Part shown: positions 1 to 8,020 of the stretch, piece by piece | Layout of the letters: every line of letters begins with the position of its first letter | Numbering within the stretch: the stretch's first letter is position 1 | Virus record (IMG/VR): IMGVR_UViG_3300010400_000011 | Location: 1 to 50,539 of that record | Length of the DNA stretch: 50,539 bases | Direction: 5' to 3' (one strand) | Source of the DNA: a virus | Translations under genes and position numbers: made by a program | The notes under the pieces: generated by a model | Database searches by the model: none | Seen by the model: the letters and a program-made list of their open reading frames with translations, nothing else | Told to the model about the DNA's origin: nothing

Positions 1-123
1 GCTTTTTCACCAGTGGTCATAGAGGCCACGGTTTTAGCTGCGATAAGTCCGTTTGCAGAAGTAACGGTAGTCCGATCAGTCCGCATAAGACCGATATCCA
101 AAGTCGCCGTTGCGCCTGCACCA
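1..123. repeat. Terminal direct repeat, copy 1 (circular closure)
   Basis: Bases 1-123 are identical to 50417-50539. The interrupted gene reads through the joint in frame, so this is the overlap of a circular or circularly permuted assembly. It could in principle be a short physical terminal repeat, but it lies inside a coding sequence, which makes an assembly overlap more likely. Confidence 0.95.
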
Positions 124-353
124 GCTGTCTCGACAAAAGTCTCGACTTCCTGGATGCGAACACCTGACGGTAGGAAGACGTTATCATTCAAGATATAGTT
201 CGTCGCACCGAAGGGAAAAGCAGCAGCGGTAAGATTGAGAGTAAGTTCGATCTCTCGAAGCTCACCTGTAGTGACGTACTCGCCGCCAGTAGAGGGGACC
301 GCAGTCTCCGTACCAACTTTGATATACAAGCCAGTGTTGTCCATATAAGCCAT
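1..353 (-). CDS. Probable minor capsid/decoration protein, N-terminal part (continues at 50275-50416)
   Basis: This is the first 117 residues of a 164-residue protein that continues across the circular joint to a stop at 50275 (495 nt in total, in frame). The start is the ATG at 353, giving MAYMDNTGLYIKVGTET. The product is rich in Thr, Gly and Val with no Cys and looks like a beta-sheet structural protein. It follows the major capsid gene by 9 nt and is itself followed by a strong terminator. That position is typical of head decoration or minor capsid proteins, but I recognise no named family. Confidence 0.75.
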   Translation of the reverse strand, partial: MAYMDNTGLYIKVGTETAVPSTGGEYVTTGELREIELTLNLTAAAFPFGATNYILNDNVFLPSGVRIQEVETFVETAGAGATATLDIGLMRTDRTTVTSANGLIAAKTVASMTTGEK

Positions 354-362
354 GTGAACTCC

Positions 363-1322
363 TTAGGTCAGAGTGCCAACGTCGGTGAGGACGATGCACA
401 GGTTTTCAGGACGATAGACAGCCACGCCGTATTCGCAGATCGTCAAGAACTCAGTCTGCTGGAGGTCTTTGTTATACTCAGACTCAACAGTTGGCATTTG
501 ACGGAAGGCAGCGATAAACGGAGTCGTTTGGCCCGGCTCAGCAGAGAAGAAGAGATTAGCAACACCAGTCGTAACCGACTTAGAGTTGACAGTCTCGGCA
601 ATGCCGTTAGCAAGGTAGTTCGACACGTAGACGTCGAAGCCACCGATAGAGAAGCGGAACTGGAAGCCAGTCACAAGACCTTCGCTGGCAATCATGTTCC
701 ACTTAGGAACAGGCGACAGAAGGGTCTGGACGTTGGTGAGCGATTCGATGGCGTAAGCCACAGAAGGATCAACAACAGCAACCAAATTACGCATCGGAAC
801 ATTCGCCTTGCGCAGAGCGTACTCAGCGAGGAAGAAGTCCTTCAGTGCGATGACTTGAGATGAACCAGAGCCAACCCAACGATGCTGAGCATTGTTGAGA
901 ATGTTCTGGGAAGAAGCAGTTTGCGACGCGTTAGCACGGTTAAACACGCGGGTTTCAAATCCACGCATAAGAGCCAGATGCTGCTCAGGGGCGAAAGCCG
1001 CCTGAACTTCAGCGGACCAGAAGGAGTCACGCTTAAACTTGTTCGAAATCGAATTTGCAGAGTACTTGTACTGATCGATCGTGAACGTGAAGTTACCAGT
1101 ATCAAACTTGTTGTACTTGATAGCTTGACCTTCAGCGAAGTCAGAAGTCTCAGCTCTGCCGAGTCGAGGAATGTTCAGCGTAGTGCCGTCCGGAAAATCC
1201 GTAATTGTACGCACAAACCGCATGGCGAACAAATCGTCCATGAAAGGACGAGTGATTTCACGCGAATAAAGATTAGCGCGAATCAGATGTTCGTTGGTAA
1301 GGACTGTAAAGCCACTTGCCAT
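363..1322 (-). CDS. Major capsid protein
   Basis: A 319-residue protein directly downstream of the scaffold gene, in the order terminase, portal, scaffold, capsid that is standard for T7-like podoviruses. The N terminus (MASGFTVLTNEHLIRANLYS) and the body resemble HK97-fold capsid proteins of this group, with an acidic/aromatic N-arm and a long helix-forming segment. It would form the icosahedral shell around the internal core. The assignment rests on gene order, size and general sequence character; no catalytic motif is expected. Confidence 0.85.
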   Translation of the reverse strand: MASGFTVLTNEHLIRANLYSREITRPFMDDLFAMRFVRTITDFPDGTTLNIPRLGRAETSDFAEGQAIKYNKFDTGNFTFTIDQYKYSANSISNKFKRDSFWSAEVQAAFAPEQHLALMRGFETRVFNRANASQTASSQNILNNAQHRWVGSGSSQVIALKDFFLAEYALRKANVPMRNLVAVVDPSVAYAIESLTNVQTLLSPVPKWNMIASEGLVTGFQFRFSIGGFDVYVSNYLANGIAETVNSKSVTTGVANLFFSAEPGQTTPFIAAFRQMPTVESEYNKDLQQTEFLTICEYGVAVYRPENLCIVLTDVGTLT

Positions 1323-1338
1323 ACGTTAGTCTCCAATA

Positions 1339-2112
1339 TTAGTTATGACCAAACCTATTCCAATCACCGTCTTCGAACTCATGTCCTAGTGCGATATAAT
1401 CTTTATACATTTGATCTTGGGTTTTCGGGTCACGATATTTCACTGGATCGGTCTGCCTCATCTTTTGATAATAAGCGTTAGTACGCTTAGGAGCACCTGC
1501 GAAGGGGTCGCCTCTTTGAGTGGATGTAGGCGGAGCCTGAAAGGTTCCATCTTGACGCTGACCTTCGAGGCCTAGAGTTCTATAGAGAACTGAAGGATGC
1601 TTTCGGGCGAGATCATTGAAGAACTCTACAGACAATCCAAGTTGATCTATCTGTTGTTTAACAATCTGCTTATAGTTTGGGCCATAGGCAGCTTGTAGTT
1701 TAGACTCAACTGTCCTTGCGTTTGATTCTTCAGCATCAAGCTGTTTTGTAGCTTGAATATGCTGCTTCACCAATTCGCTGACTTTGTTTTCGTCTAGGAC
1801 GACGGACTGTTCTCCTTGAGCCGGGGGTAATTGGCTTCCTTGAGTCTGCTTAAGTTCTTGCATATATTGGTCTAGCGTTTCCTTAAGTTTGGGTCCTGCG
1901 TTGTACTCGCTATGAAGTTTAGTATAGTCTTGCCGAAGCTCATCCATACGTTGCTTCATATGTTCGATGTACATATCCGCTTCCATCTTGCCTCGAGCTA
2001 GCTCTTCAGGAGATTTGAATTTCTTGCCATCTCCAACAAGCTCTTCGAGGTAGTTTTTATTCGGATCAATCTGCACTGGGTCTGGCTGATTAGTATTGTC
2101 TAAAATATTCAT
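1339..2112 (-). CDS. Capsid scaffolding protein
   Basis: A 257-residue, highly charged, helix-rich protein (many Glu, Lys, Gln) between portal and capsid genes, the usual place and composition for a T7 gp9-like assembly scaffold. I chose the ATG at 2112 (MNILDNTNQPDP), which overlaps the end of the upstream small gene and has a GAGAAG ribosome site. An upstream in-frame ATG at 2199 would add 29 residues lying entirely inside the neighbouring gene. Scaffolds guide procapsid assembly and leave before DNA fills the head. Confidence 0.75.
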   Translation of the reverse strand: MNILDNTNQPDPVQIDPNKNYLEELVGDGKKFKSPEELARGKMEADMYIEHMKQRMDELRQDYTKLHSEYNAGPKLKETLDQYMQELKQTQGSQLPPAQGEQSVVLDENKVSELVKQHIQATKQLDAEESNARTVESKLQAAYGPNYKQIVKQQIDQLGLSVEFFNDLARKHPSVLYRTLGLEGQRQDGTFQAPPTSTQRGDPFAGAPKRTNAYYQKMRQTDPVKYRDPKTQDQMYKDYIALGHEFEDGDWNRFGHN

Positions 2113-2369
2113 TGCTTCTCTTGGTCTAGAGTGATTAAGTTTTTGATTACTTTCATCGCTGATGCGTAACCATTCTTGTGTGCTTGAAGAAAAGCCCAAC
2201 TGGGAGTTTCATAAGCTTTAATACTTCTCTCAGCCGCGCCGAGATCATATTCTTTCATTTCGATTAGATGCTGGAGTCTTTCTAAGACATCACGCGCACC
2301 GTATAATTGATTGATAAATCGTTGCTTCTCTTCATCGGTCTGAAGATGAGCGGTCCAATATTGATTCAA
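2109..2369 (-). CDS. Small phage structural-module protein, unknown function
   Basis: An 86-residue charged, helical protein (MNQYWTAHLQTDEEKQRF) packed between portal and scaffold. Its stop overlaps the scaffold start and its ATG abuts the portal stop, so it is translated as part of the head operon. No domain is recognised. It may be an assembly or host-range factor comparable in position to small T7 genes near gp8, but that is inference from position only. Confidence 0.7.
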   Translation of the reverse strand: MNQYWTAHLQTDEEKQRFINQLYGARDVLERLQHLIEMKEYDLGAAERSIKAYETPSWAFLQAHKNGYASAMKVIKNLITLDQEKQ

Positions 2370-4178
2370 TTATTGCATTCCTTGTTGTTGTTGAGGAGAA
2401 GGATTTAGATCGTAATCTTCACCCATACCTGATGCTGTTTGGGTAGCTTGTAGTGTCTGTTCTTGAGTAGCTTGAGCCATACGTTGGCCTTCACCCTGCT
2501 CAATCAACCCAACCCAAGGTGGGAAGAATACAGAGTCTTGCTCCATGTTGAATGAACGTTCAAACAGCTTAGCAAGATTGACAGTAGACATGTGAGGCTG
2601 AACAAGAGCGAACAATGGAGATTGAGACAGAGATGTCAAATTCTGAATAAGCTCTGCTTGCTCTGCGAAGTGTCTAGCAGCAACTGGCTTAATACGGCCA
2701 ATGCCTGTAATATCTTCTACAGTCAACGCTTTGAACGTCGCTGCTTTAAGGTCGTCATCAAACACCTTAATAGTAAGCACGCCAGTAAGATTTCTACGAG
2801 CAAGTTCCAGCATAGCATTAAGAATGCGCTCAACTATCTGCTCCTCAAACTGTTTAATCTTGTTCTGGAAGACACGCGACGCGGCGTTCTCTAGGCGTTG
2901 GACTTCGTACTTTGTCTTTTCACCGGGCGTGCGAAAACCCATTGCTTCCTTAGGCGCACCGGCCATCTCTTCCATAAGGTTCATATAGAACCCAATTTCA
3001 GAATCACTTTGCATGATCTGAACCTGAGGTTGAACGATATCGACATCGCCTTCCTCAGAAACGTTTATGATCTCTCCGGGTTGCCAGACGAAGTCTTCGA
3101 CGAATCCTTTGACTTTGATAACAGGATATGTAGTAAGATCCCAGACGTCAGCTTTAGTATTCTCGATATGATCGATTCGATACTGCATACCGACGAGATT
3201 ATTGAGAGGTCCCATACCCCACAGGTTATCTTGGTTACGTCTCCAAGGAGCGTGGAAGATCGGGGGGAATCCGTAAAACGAAGGATTAGGCTTTTTGCCT
3301 ATGACCTTGTGACGATCGATAATCGTTATGACATGGTTTTTATAGAGAACGTCGTTATCGACATCATACATATCCCCATAGAAAGTCATGACTTCAACTG
3401 AACTAGAAGCAAGATAATCTTGGAAAGATCCAAAACCTTCGATGTTATACAAGGCATCGCGCTGAGCCCATTCACTGGGTGACTCGCGTGCCTCAGTCCG
3501 TATCTCTTTCAAATAATTCCAGAGTTCTTCGTACTCTTTACGATTCTCATCGTTAGACATACGTTCAAGCATTTCCTTTAGTTCACCTAAACCTATTACA
3601 GATTTGATGATCTTAGGAGCTGATTCGAAATTAGGAGCTGTAGGATTGAAAACTATATCAAGTGGAGAAATACGTTTAAGAGAAGGACCAACGTAACCAG
3701 CTTGTATTGCTTCAGCAGGTTGCTCGACTCTCTGGTCTGTCCACTCGCAAGTAACTATGCAATTGCCATAATCAATGTAATCAAGGATTACCTTGTCCAT
3801 CTCTGCTTTGAAAGATGGCTGGGACATAACCCATTGCATGTAATTCTGAATAGCATCGCGCTTAGCTTTGCTATCTGCGTCTTTCTCGTTAGCCTCCCAT
3901 TCAACAGGGACACTATTAGGAAACATCGTAGCAGTATAATTCGAATAAAGGTTATCTCTAATCTGACAAAGCTTTGGAATAGTTGTTTTGTTCTTCCAAG
4001 GATTAGTTGCGTTAGAGGTATGCGACGTATTCGTTGCGTAAATATAACGACGAATTTCCTCCCAGTCAGTCATCTTTGGCTGACGGAGGTTACTCCAAGT
4101 AATCCAGTCGTTAGCTATCTGTGTAGCTATTTTATCTGGGGAAACTACATCTAAGACTTCAGTTACTCTTCCAGTCAT
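2370..4178 (-). CDS. Portal (head-tail connector) protein
   Basis: A 602-residue protein between the large terminase pair and the scaffold/capsid genes. Size, position and overall character match podovirus portal proteins such as T7 gp8. The C terminus is Gln-rich (about residues 560-602), common in this family. Portals form a dodecameric ring at one capsid vertex, through which the terminase pumps DNA and onto which the tail is built. The start at 4178 overlaps the stop of the preceding 86-residue gene by 4 bases, which suggests coupled translation. Confidence 0.88.
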   Translation of the reverse strand: MTGRVTEVLDVVSPDKIATQIANDWITWSNLRQPKMTDWEEIRRYIYATNTSHTSNATNPWKNKTTIPKLCQIRDNLYSNYTATMFPNSVPVEWEANEKDADSKAKRDAIQNYMQWVMSQPSFKAEMDKVILDYIDYGNCIVTCEWTDQRVEQPAEAIQAGYVGPSLKRISPLDIVFNPTAPNFESAPKIIKSVIGLGELKEMLERMSNDENRKEYEELWNYLKEIRTEARESPSEWAQRDALYNIEGFGSFQDYLASSSVEVMTFYGDMYDVDNDVLYKNHVITIIDRHKVIGKKPNPSFYGFPPIFHAPWRRNQDNLWGMGPLNNLVGMQYRIDHIENTKADVWDLTTYPVIKVKGFVEDFVWQPGEIINVSEEGDVDIVQPQVQIMQSDSEIGFYMNLMEEMAGAPKEAMGFRTPGEKTKYEVQRLENAASRVFQNKIKQFEEQIVERILNAMLELARRNLTGVLTIKVFDDDLKAATFKALTVEDITGIGRIKPVAARHFAEQAELIQNLTSLSQSPLFALVQPHMSTVNLAKLFERSFNMEQDSVFFPPWVGLIEQGEGQRMAQATQEQTLQATQTASGMGEDYDLNPSPQQQQGMQ

Positions 4179-4435
4179 TTCAATGTAGCCCTGTTCGTTT
4201 TAGCATTATATTTAAATTCACTTTTCTTTCTGCCACTCTTCTTGGCTGCTCTGTCTTTGGCTCGTTCAGCAGGAGTCATGTTGCCACGACGAATGCCTTT
4301 AGATGTAGCAGTTTGTGTACCCGGTTTTAGGTTGCCAGATTTCTGTAAAGCAGATACAGCGATCGCATGTGCTGCAGAATCGCTTTTACCTTTAGCTTTA
4401 AGTTGACGAACTAATCTTTCTAATATCTTAGGCAA
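4175..4435 (-). CDS. Small basic protein between terminase and portal
   Basis: An 86-residue, very basic protein rich in Lys, Arg and Ala (MPKILERLVRQLKAKGKSDS; tail with repeated KK and RK pairs). Small proteins of this character often sit between the large terminase and portal genes in podoviruses of environmental origin. It overlaps terminase at its start and portal at its stop. A nucleic-acid or packaging role is plausible from charge and position; there is no recognised domain. Confidence 0.75.
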   Translation of the reverse strand: MPKILERLVRQLKAKGKSDSAAHAIAVSALQKSGNLKPGTQTATSKGIRRGNMTPAERAKDRAAKKSGRKKSEFKYNAKTNRATLK

Positions 4436-5993
4436 CGCCGCCCCATTTACTATGAAATTGAAAGGTCTGACGTTGCTCTCTAGGTCTGATATAAGAATTC
4501 ATCGGTGCTTTACCTGATGCGAAGTCAATTGCAGATGCAAGAGCATCTTTGACGTCGTCATGCGCAGGATTAGCGAAGATAAGCTCTTCTTCGAGAGTCT
4601 GAATGTATCCGCCAGTGTAATGATAGATTTGTTTATTAGAATACTTAGGTTCAAGAATACTAAGAATGCGTTCTTCTTTAGAACCTTGGTTACGTGTAGG
4701 TCTATACTCATCTACTGAAAGTCCAAGACCTAGAGGACGAATGTAGTTATCTTTTAGATCATCTACTAGAACTGTCTGCGCTACGGAGACTTCAGCTCGT
4801 ATATGCCTGAAACCCCATTTCTCAAACATCTTAAGAATACGATCAAAGTATTCCGATATCTTCTTAGTTTTAAATCTGTCGATATCTAGAACGTAATAAT
4901 TACGATCTCCATCTATACCTACAACTATAATACAGCTGGAATCAGCTTCCTTTTCAAGGCTGTATGCGAAATCAACGGCAGCGACGATATTTAATCTAGC
5001 ACCCTTGAATGTCCAATGTCCTCCCTGCCTTACAAGCCAGGTTGGATCATAGTATTGGAAAAAGCTTCGTTTAATAACAGAAGAATCAACATCCCTAGGA
5101 TCATTGTAGTACTGAGCACGAAAATGAATCTTATTAAGGTATTGCGCGCGTTTCTGCGCGAGTATGCTTGAGTCAAAGCCAAACCACTTCCCGTCTGAGC
5201 GCTGCTGACGAGGCCATAAAAATTGACCAGTTCCGTCGCCTGCTGTTTCAACAGGATGTTCCTTGACTTCAAATAATTTTTCTCTCTGGATAACATTTCC
5301 AAGCTCATCGAACGTCTCGACTTCCATCTCTAATAGTGTAGAGTATAAATCCTTAGGATGGTATCGCGTACCAACAACCCATTGACTTGAATTTCCACCT
5401 GCAATAGAAGAAAGATAGCCGTACTGATCTCTTACTTTTTCTCTTGCGTCTTCAATATATGCATTACTTTGAACAACAACGTCATCTAAAACCATGATGT
5501 CGCAATGTAATCCGACGAGATTGCTAGTGAGACCGGCTGTAAAAACCGTAGGCTCACGAATGGCTTCTTCGCGCCTCTTCGGATGATCCAAACTGATTTC
5601 ACGCTCTGTCCACTTCTCTCGAGTGGCTTCTTGAGCATTGACGTGCTCAGGCCAATATAATCGATAAGCATCGCTAGTTAGAATATCTTTGATGAACTTC
5701 AACTGCTTAGTAGCAAGATTAGAAGTACTCGAGATATACAGAACCTTAAGCGTAGGATCTTTAGTAATTGCTTGTGCCACACGAAAAGCGATTAACGCTG
5801 ACTTCATGTGGTCTCGTGGAAGCATTAGGATTTGGTGTTTCTTCGCTTTGGAAGATTCCCACCAGCTTATGACTTCTCTGTGTATGTTGCCTAGAACTCG
5901 GTTGGGAGCCACGAGCTTGATGAACTCTTCTAGGGAATTCTCAGCTAACAACCTACGTTGGTCGCGTAGTTGTTCGACTTCTAATTTCTTCAA
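4428..5993 (-). CDS. Terminase large subunit (DNA packaging motor)
   Basis: A 521-residue ATPase/nuclease that translocates DNA into the procapsid and cuts the concatemer. The P-loop-like Walker A is LPRDHMKS at residues 58-65. Walker B is VLDD at 168-171 after hydrophobic CDIM. A coupling segment reads VVGTRYHP near 206-213. The RNase H-fold nuclease begins with the acidic strand VAAVDFAYS (Asp341), with further acids around Asp370 and in the C-terminal HDDVKDAL segment. The length is close to T7 gp19 (586). No small terminase was identified nearby. Confidence 0.95.
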   Translation of the reverse strand: MKKLEVEQLRDQRRLLAENSLEEFIKLVAPNRVLGNIHREVISWWESSKAKKHQILMLPRDHMKSALIAFRVAQAITKDPTLKVLYISSTSNLATKQLKFIKDILTSDAYRLYWPEHVNAQEATREKWTEREISLDHPKRREEAIREPTVFTAGLTSNLVGLHCDIMVLDDVVVQSNAYIEDAREKVRDQYGYLSSIAGGNSSQWVVGTRYHPKDLYSTLLEMEVETFDELGNVIQREKLFEVKEHPVETAGDGTGQFLWPRQQRSDGKWFGFDSSILAQKRAQYLNKIHFRAQYYNDPRDVDSSVIKRSFFQYYDPTWLVRQGGHWTFKGARLNIVAAVDFAYSLEKEADSSCIIVVGIDGDRNYYVLDIDRFKTKKISEYFDRILKMFEKWGFRHIRAEVSVAQTVLVDDLKDNYIRPLGLGLSVDEYRPTRNQGSKEERILSILEPKYSNKQIYHYTGGYIQTLEEELIFANPAHDDVKDALASAIDFASGKAPMNSYIRPREQRQTFQFHSKWGGVA

Positions 5994-6415
5994 TGAATCC
6001 TCTGGACAATCATAACGACTATACCTACAGCTCCTAGTATTCCTACTAAGTAACCTCCTAAAGCTGTATAATTCCTGGTATGAAGTTCAGACATTCTTTC
6101 CTTAAGGTCATTTATTTTCTCGTCTAAACCATCAATTTGTTTAGTGAAAGAAGATGCAGCTTTGTCAGCTGCTAGTGTATTGCTTTTATTCTGCTGTTCA
6201 ACAGCAGCTTCAGCAGCTTTAAAAGCCGCTGCTAGTGCGATGTCTCTCATCGCGAACTCTTTGGCTACTCCTACAAATTTCTGATCAATAAGATCTTTCA
6301 GAGATTGTAGCCTGATATCTAGTTCCGCTTTAGCTCTATCTACAGCATCTGTAGTAAGCTTAGTCGGATCAGGAACTGGAACTACGCCGCCTATACTTGG
6401 AATTCTATTTGGCAT
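5990..6415 (-). CDS. Coiled-coil protein with C-terminal membrane anchor
   Basis: A 141-residue protein. Residues about 25-110 are heptad-rich and strongly charged, with alanine-rich stretches predicted as a long coiled coil. Residues about 116-137 (LGGYLVGILGAVGIVVMIVQ) form one membrane segment near the C terminus, followed by the short tail RIH. It overlaps the start of terminase by 4 bases and is overlapped by the upstream gene. In T7 the genes next to terminase include lysis functions (holin and Rz-type spanin), so a lysis-related membrane role is possible but unproven. Confidence 0.75.
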   Translation of the reverse strand: MPNRIPSIGGVVPVPDPTKLTTDAVDRAKAELDIRLQSLKDLIDQKFVGVAKEFAMRDIALAAAFKAAEAAVEQQNKSNTLAADKAASSFTKQIDGLDEKINDLKERMSELHTRNYTALGGYLVGILGAVGIVVMIVQRIH

Positions 6416-6702
6416 TAGTTTCTGGTCTTCGAATCTACGTATCCGTGACCATGCGCAAGTTCATCTAATCGTTTTTCTAACATATTCATTCGCTGGTCCT
6501 GTACGGCTACTTGAGTTAATACCCTTCCTAATTGAGCAAATGCTTCTGTCAAAGCTTTGTGGCTTTGCTGTAAGTAGTGGATGTCATGCTTGACAATTGA
6601 TATATCACCCTTCATACTGTACATTAGGGCCATTACTGAACCTACTACCGAAAAGATAGTGATGATATTACCGATTGATACTGAGTATTCTATGAGAGGC
6701 AT
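6415..6702 (-). CDS. Membrane-anchored coiled-coil protein
   Basis: A 95-residue protein with one N-terminal membrane segment (about residues 8-28, SIGNIITIFSVVGSVMALMY) and a heptad-rich cytoplasmic or periplasmic helix. This topology resembles Rz-type i-spanins and other small lysis or membrane proteins, though there is no partner lipoprotein with a lipobox next to it. The ATG at 6702 follows the stem-loop at 6709-6726 on the same strand, and there is no clear Shine-Dalgarno site. Confidence 0.65.
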   Translation of the reverse strand: MPLIEYSVSIGNIITIFSVVGSVMALMYSMKGDISIVKHDIHYLQQSHKALTEAFAQLGRVLTQVAVQDQRMNMLEKRLDELAHGHGYVDSKTRN

Positions 6703-6705
6703 AAT

Positions 6706-6728
6706 GAAAGGGGGCCTAAGCCCCCTAA
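6706..6728 (-). terminator. Stem-loop, possible attenuator/terminator
   Basis: AGGGGGC pairs with GCCCCCT around a 4-base loop (6709-6726), followed on the minus strand by TTTCATT. The stem is strong but the T-tract is short, so partial termination or transcript protection is more likely than full stop. It sits between two co-directional late genes. Confidence 0.5.
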
Positions 6729-6759
6729 CCCTGGGGTTGTTGGTTGAAATTAAGGTTCA

Positions 6760-6900
6760 TCATTCAGGCATAAGTGAGAAAGCAATGCTCACAGCTGAAA
6801 GAGGAATAACCATATGAGGAGCGAAGAAAAGACAAACTAAAGCAGCGAACCCTGCTAATACAGAAGTCGCTAGTTTAACGAAGTGCCAGACTTGACTCAT
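6760..6900 (-). CDS. Small membrane protein
   Basis: A 46-residue ORF (MSQVWHFVKLATSVLAGF, ending SLMPE) that is almost entirely hydrophobic, with one or two membrane passes. Its ATG overlaps the TGA of the upstream gene (ATGA), good evidence of translational coupling. The small size and hydrophobicity would fit a holin-like or host-membrane factor; no family is recognised. Confidence 0.6.
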   Translation of the reverse strand: MSQVWHFVKLATSVLAGFAALVCLFFAPHMVIPLSAVSIAFSLMPE

Positions 6901-7313
6901 GCTTTTACCGATTTAGGAAAGATGGTCTGCTTAGTACCATGATTGTCTTCAGCGTTAGCTGGCTGACCTTGAGACTTAGAAGAGTCGACGTCAGCTTGTT
7001 TCACGTAAGTCGTAGCTGGGACAAAGACATGCTGTTGATTGCTTTCGCCTCGGGCTTGCTTTTCTTTGATTTTCTTGACGTCCTGATTGTCGAGGACTTC
7101 TTGATGCTCTTTGTCAGAAATAGGGTGAACCTGACTAGCTAGACGCTCACCGTTGTTCTTGGTGAACTCTTTGAGTTCTGAATCGGACATCTGAATATTT
7201 TTAAGCTCTGTGTCTTCTCGAGTGCCATCCGAATACTGGACTGTCCAGACAGGAGAAGTTTCAGGAGCTACAGGGCCAAGTACGTTTACTTGACGATTAC
7301 GAAGTAGTGCCAT
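6897..7313 (-). CDS. First late-arm gene, unknown function
   Basis: A 138-residue hydrophilic protein beginning MALLRNRQVNVLGPVAPETS and rich in Gln, Lys, Asp and Ser, especially in a low-complexity C-terminal third. It is the promoter-proximal gene of the minus arm, with an AAGGA ribosome site upstream of the ATG at 7313 and the minus-strand promoter at 7382-7411. It could occupy the small terminase position, but I see no helix-turn-helix, so I leave it unassigned. Confidence 0.7.
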   Translation of the reverse strand: MALLRNRQVNVLGPVAPETSPVWTVQYSDGTREDTELKNIQMSDSELKEFTKNNGERLASQVHPISDKEHQEVLDNQDVKKIKEKQARGESNQQHVFVPATTYVKQADVDSSKSQGQPANAEDNHGTKQTIFPKSVKA

Positions 7314-7373
7314 AGGGATAAATCCTTGAATTAGTGTTATTGCGGGGACTGGTCTTTAGCAAGTTATTAACCC

Positions 7374-7402
7374 TTGACATAATTATACCACGGATGTATA
7401 AT
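7374..7402 (+). promoter_or_regulatory. Consensus sigma70 promoter for the early plus arm
   Basis: Perfect TTGACA (7374-7379), 17-base spacer, perfect TATAAT (7397-7402). It is followed by AAAGGAG (7409-7415) and the ATG at 7421. This is the best sigma70 promoter seen in the window and explains how host RNA polymerase can start early transcription. It overlaps a minus-strand promoter. Confidence 0.92.
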
Positions 7403-7411
7403 CCTTGTAAA
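7382..7411 (-). promoter_or_regulatory. Sigma70-type promoter for the late minus arm, overlapping the early promoter
   Basis: Read on the minus strand: TTTACA (7411-7406), 18-base spacer, perfect TATAAT (7387-7382). The start would be near 7375, with a leader of about 60 bases before the ATG at 7313. It occupies the same DNA as the plus promoter, so the two cannot both hold polymerase at once. Confidence 0.75.
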
Positions 7412-7420
7412 GGAGTTTCT

Positions 7421-7669
7421 ATGAAAGTAGTACATTGCAAGAAAGAACCTTATGACATATACATCGGAAGACCAAGTAAATGGGGAAACCCGTATGAGAT
7501 TGGAAAAGACGGATCTAGAAGCGAGGTTATTAGCAAGTACGAATCCTACTTACGAAACTCTCCTGAATTATTACAAGACATCAAAAGCCTTAAAGGATTA
7601 CGCCTCGGGTGTTGGTGCAGCCCCAGTCCGTGTCATGGAGATATCCTTGTGCGACTGGCCAATGAGTGA
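7421..7669 (+). CDS. DUF4326-like small protein
   Basis: An 82-residue protein, first gene of the early arm, with a strong ribosome site (AAAGGAG). The pattern IGRPSKWGNPY near the N terminus and the Cys-Trp-Cys...Cys-His cluster (LGCWCSPSPCHGD) near the C terminus are the hallmarks of the DUF4326 family, common in phages and of unknown biochemical function. An upstream in-frame extension exists, but the promoter's -10 box lies inside it, so the ATG at 7421 is the real start. Confidence 0.85.
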   Translation: MKVVHCKKEPYDIYIGRPSKWGNPYEIGKDGSRSEVISKYESYLRNSPELLQDIKSLKGLRLGCWCSPSPCHGDILVRLANE

Positions 7670-7680
7670 AAAGGAACTAT

Positions 7681-7878
7681 ATGAAGAAAGTACTTAATAA
7701 CCCTAATGAAGGCTTCTTAGAGATGCTTAAGCGTCTAGATGAAGAGAACCATGGAGCCATGACTAAAGAAGAATGGGATACTCTGAAAGATAAATGGATG
7801 AAAGTATATTGGGAGATTAAGCATAAGGAGAAGAATCCTTTGCTTATGTCTTATGAAGACATCAGTAAAATGTACTGA
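7681..7878 (+). CDS. Small early protein, unknown function
   Basis: A 65-residue charged helical protein (MKKVLNNPNEGFLEMLKRLD). I chose the ATG at 7681 because AAGGA lies five bases upstream; a GTG at 7666 would start inside the previous gene. The final ten residues, MSYEDISKMY, are encoded by a segment that is duplicated immediately downstream. Being promoter-proximal, it is probably a host take-over protein, but that is inference. Confidence 0.7.
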   Translation: MKKVLNNPNEGFLEMLKRLDEENHGAMTKEEWDTLKDKWMKVYWEIKHKEKNPLLMSYEDISKMY

Positions 7879-7909
7879 TGTCGTATGAAGACATAAAGAA
7901 CATGTACTA
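7846..7909 (+). repeat. Tandem 32-base duplication at a gene end
   Basis: 7846-7877 and 7878-7909 are tandem copies with 26 of 32 identical bases. The first encodes the gene's last residues MSYEDISKMY; the second encodes MSYEDIKNMY as a ten-codon frame starting at the TGATG overlap. The first copy also holds the inverted repeat ATGTCTT-ATG-AAGACAT. Confidence 0.8.
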
Positions 7910-8020
7910 ATGCTTAATGAAGACTTAGATGTTTCTTGCTTAGAGTGGGCTTTAAAGTTTATGAGAGATTACGAAAGGAAGCATAAGATTGAACATACAG
8001 AAGCTAATAGTAGTACCTGA
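7910..8020 (+). CDS. Very small early ORF
   Basis: A 36-codon frame, MLNEDLDVSCLEWALKFMRD to a stop at 8020, beginning at an ATG that overlaps the stop of the duplicated mini-frame (TAATG). There is no strong ribosome site, so re-initiation would be needed. Composition is plausible for an acidic helical peptide. It overlaps the next gene out of frame. Confidence 0.35.
   Translation: MLNEDLDVSCLEWALKFMRDYERKHKIEHTEANSST

Noticed and set aside
882-1481. 199-codon plus-strand frame over the capsid gene
   Set aside because: Antisense shadow of the major capsid and scaffold genes.
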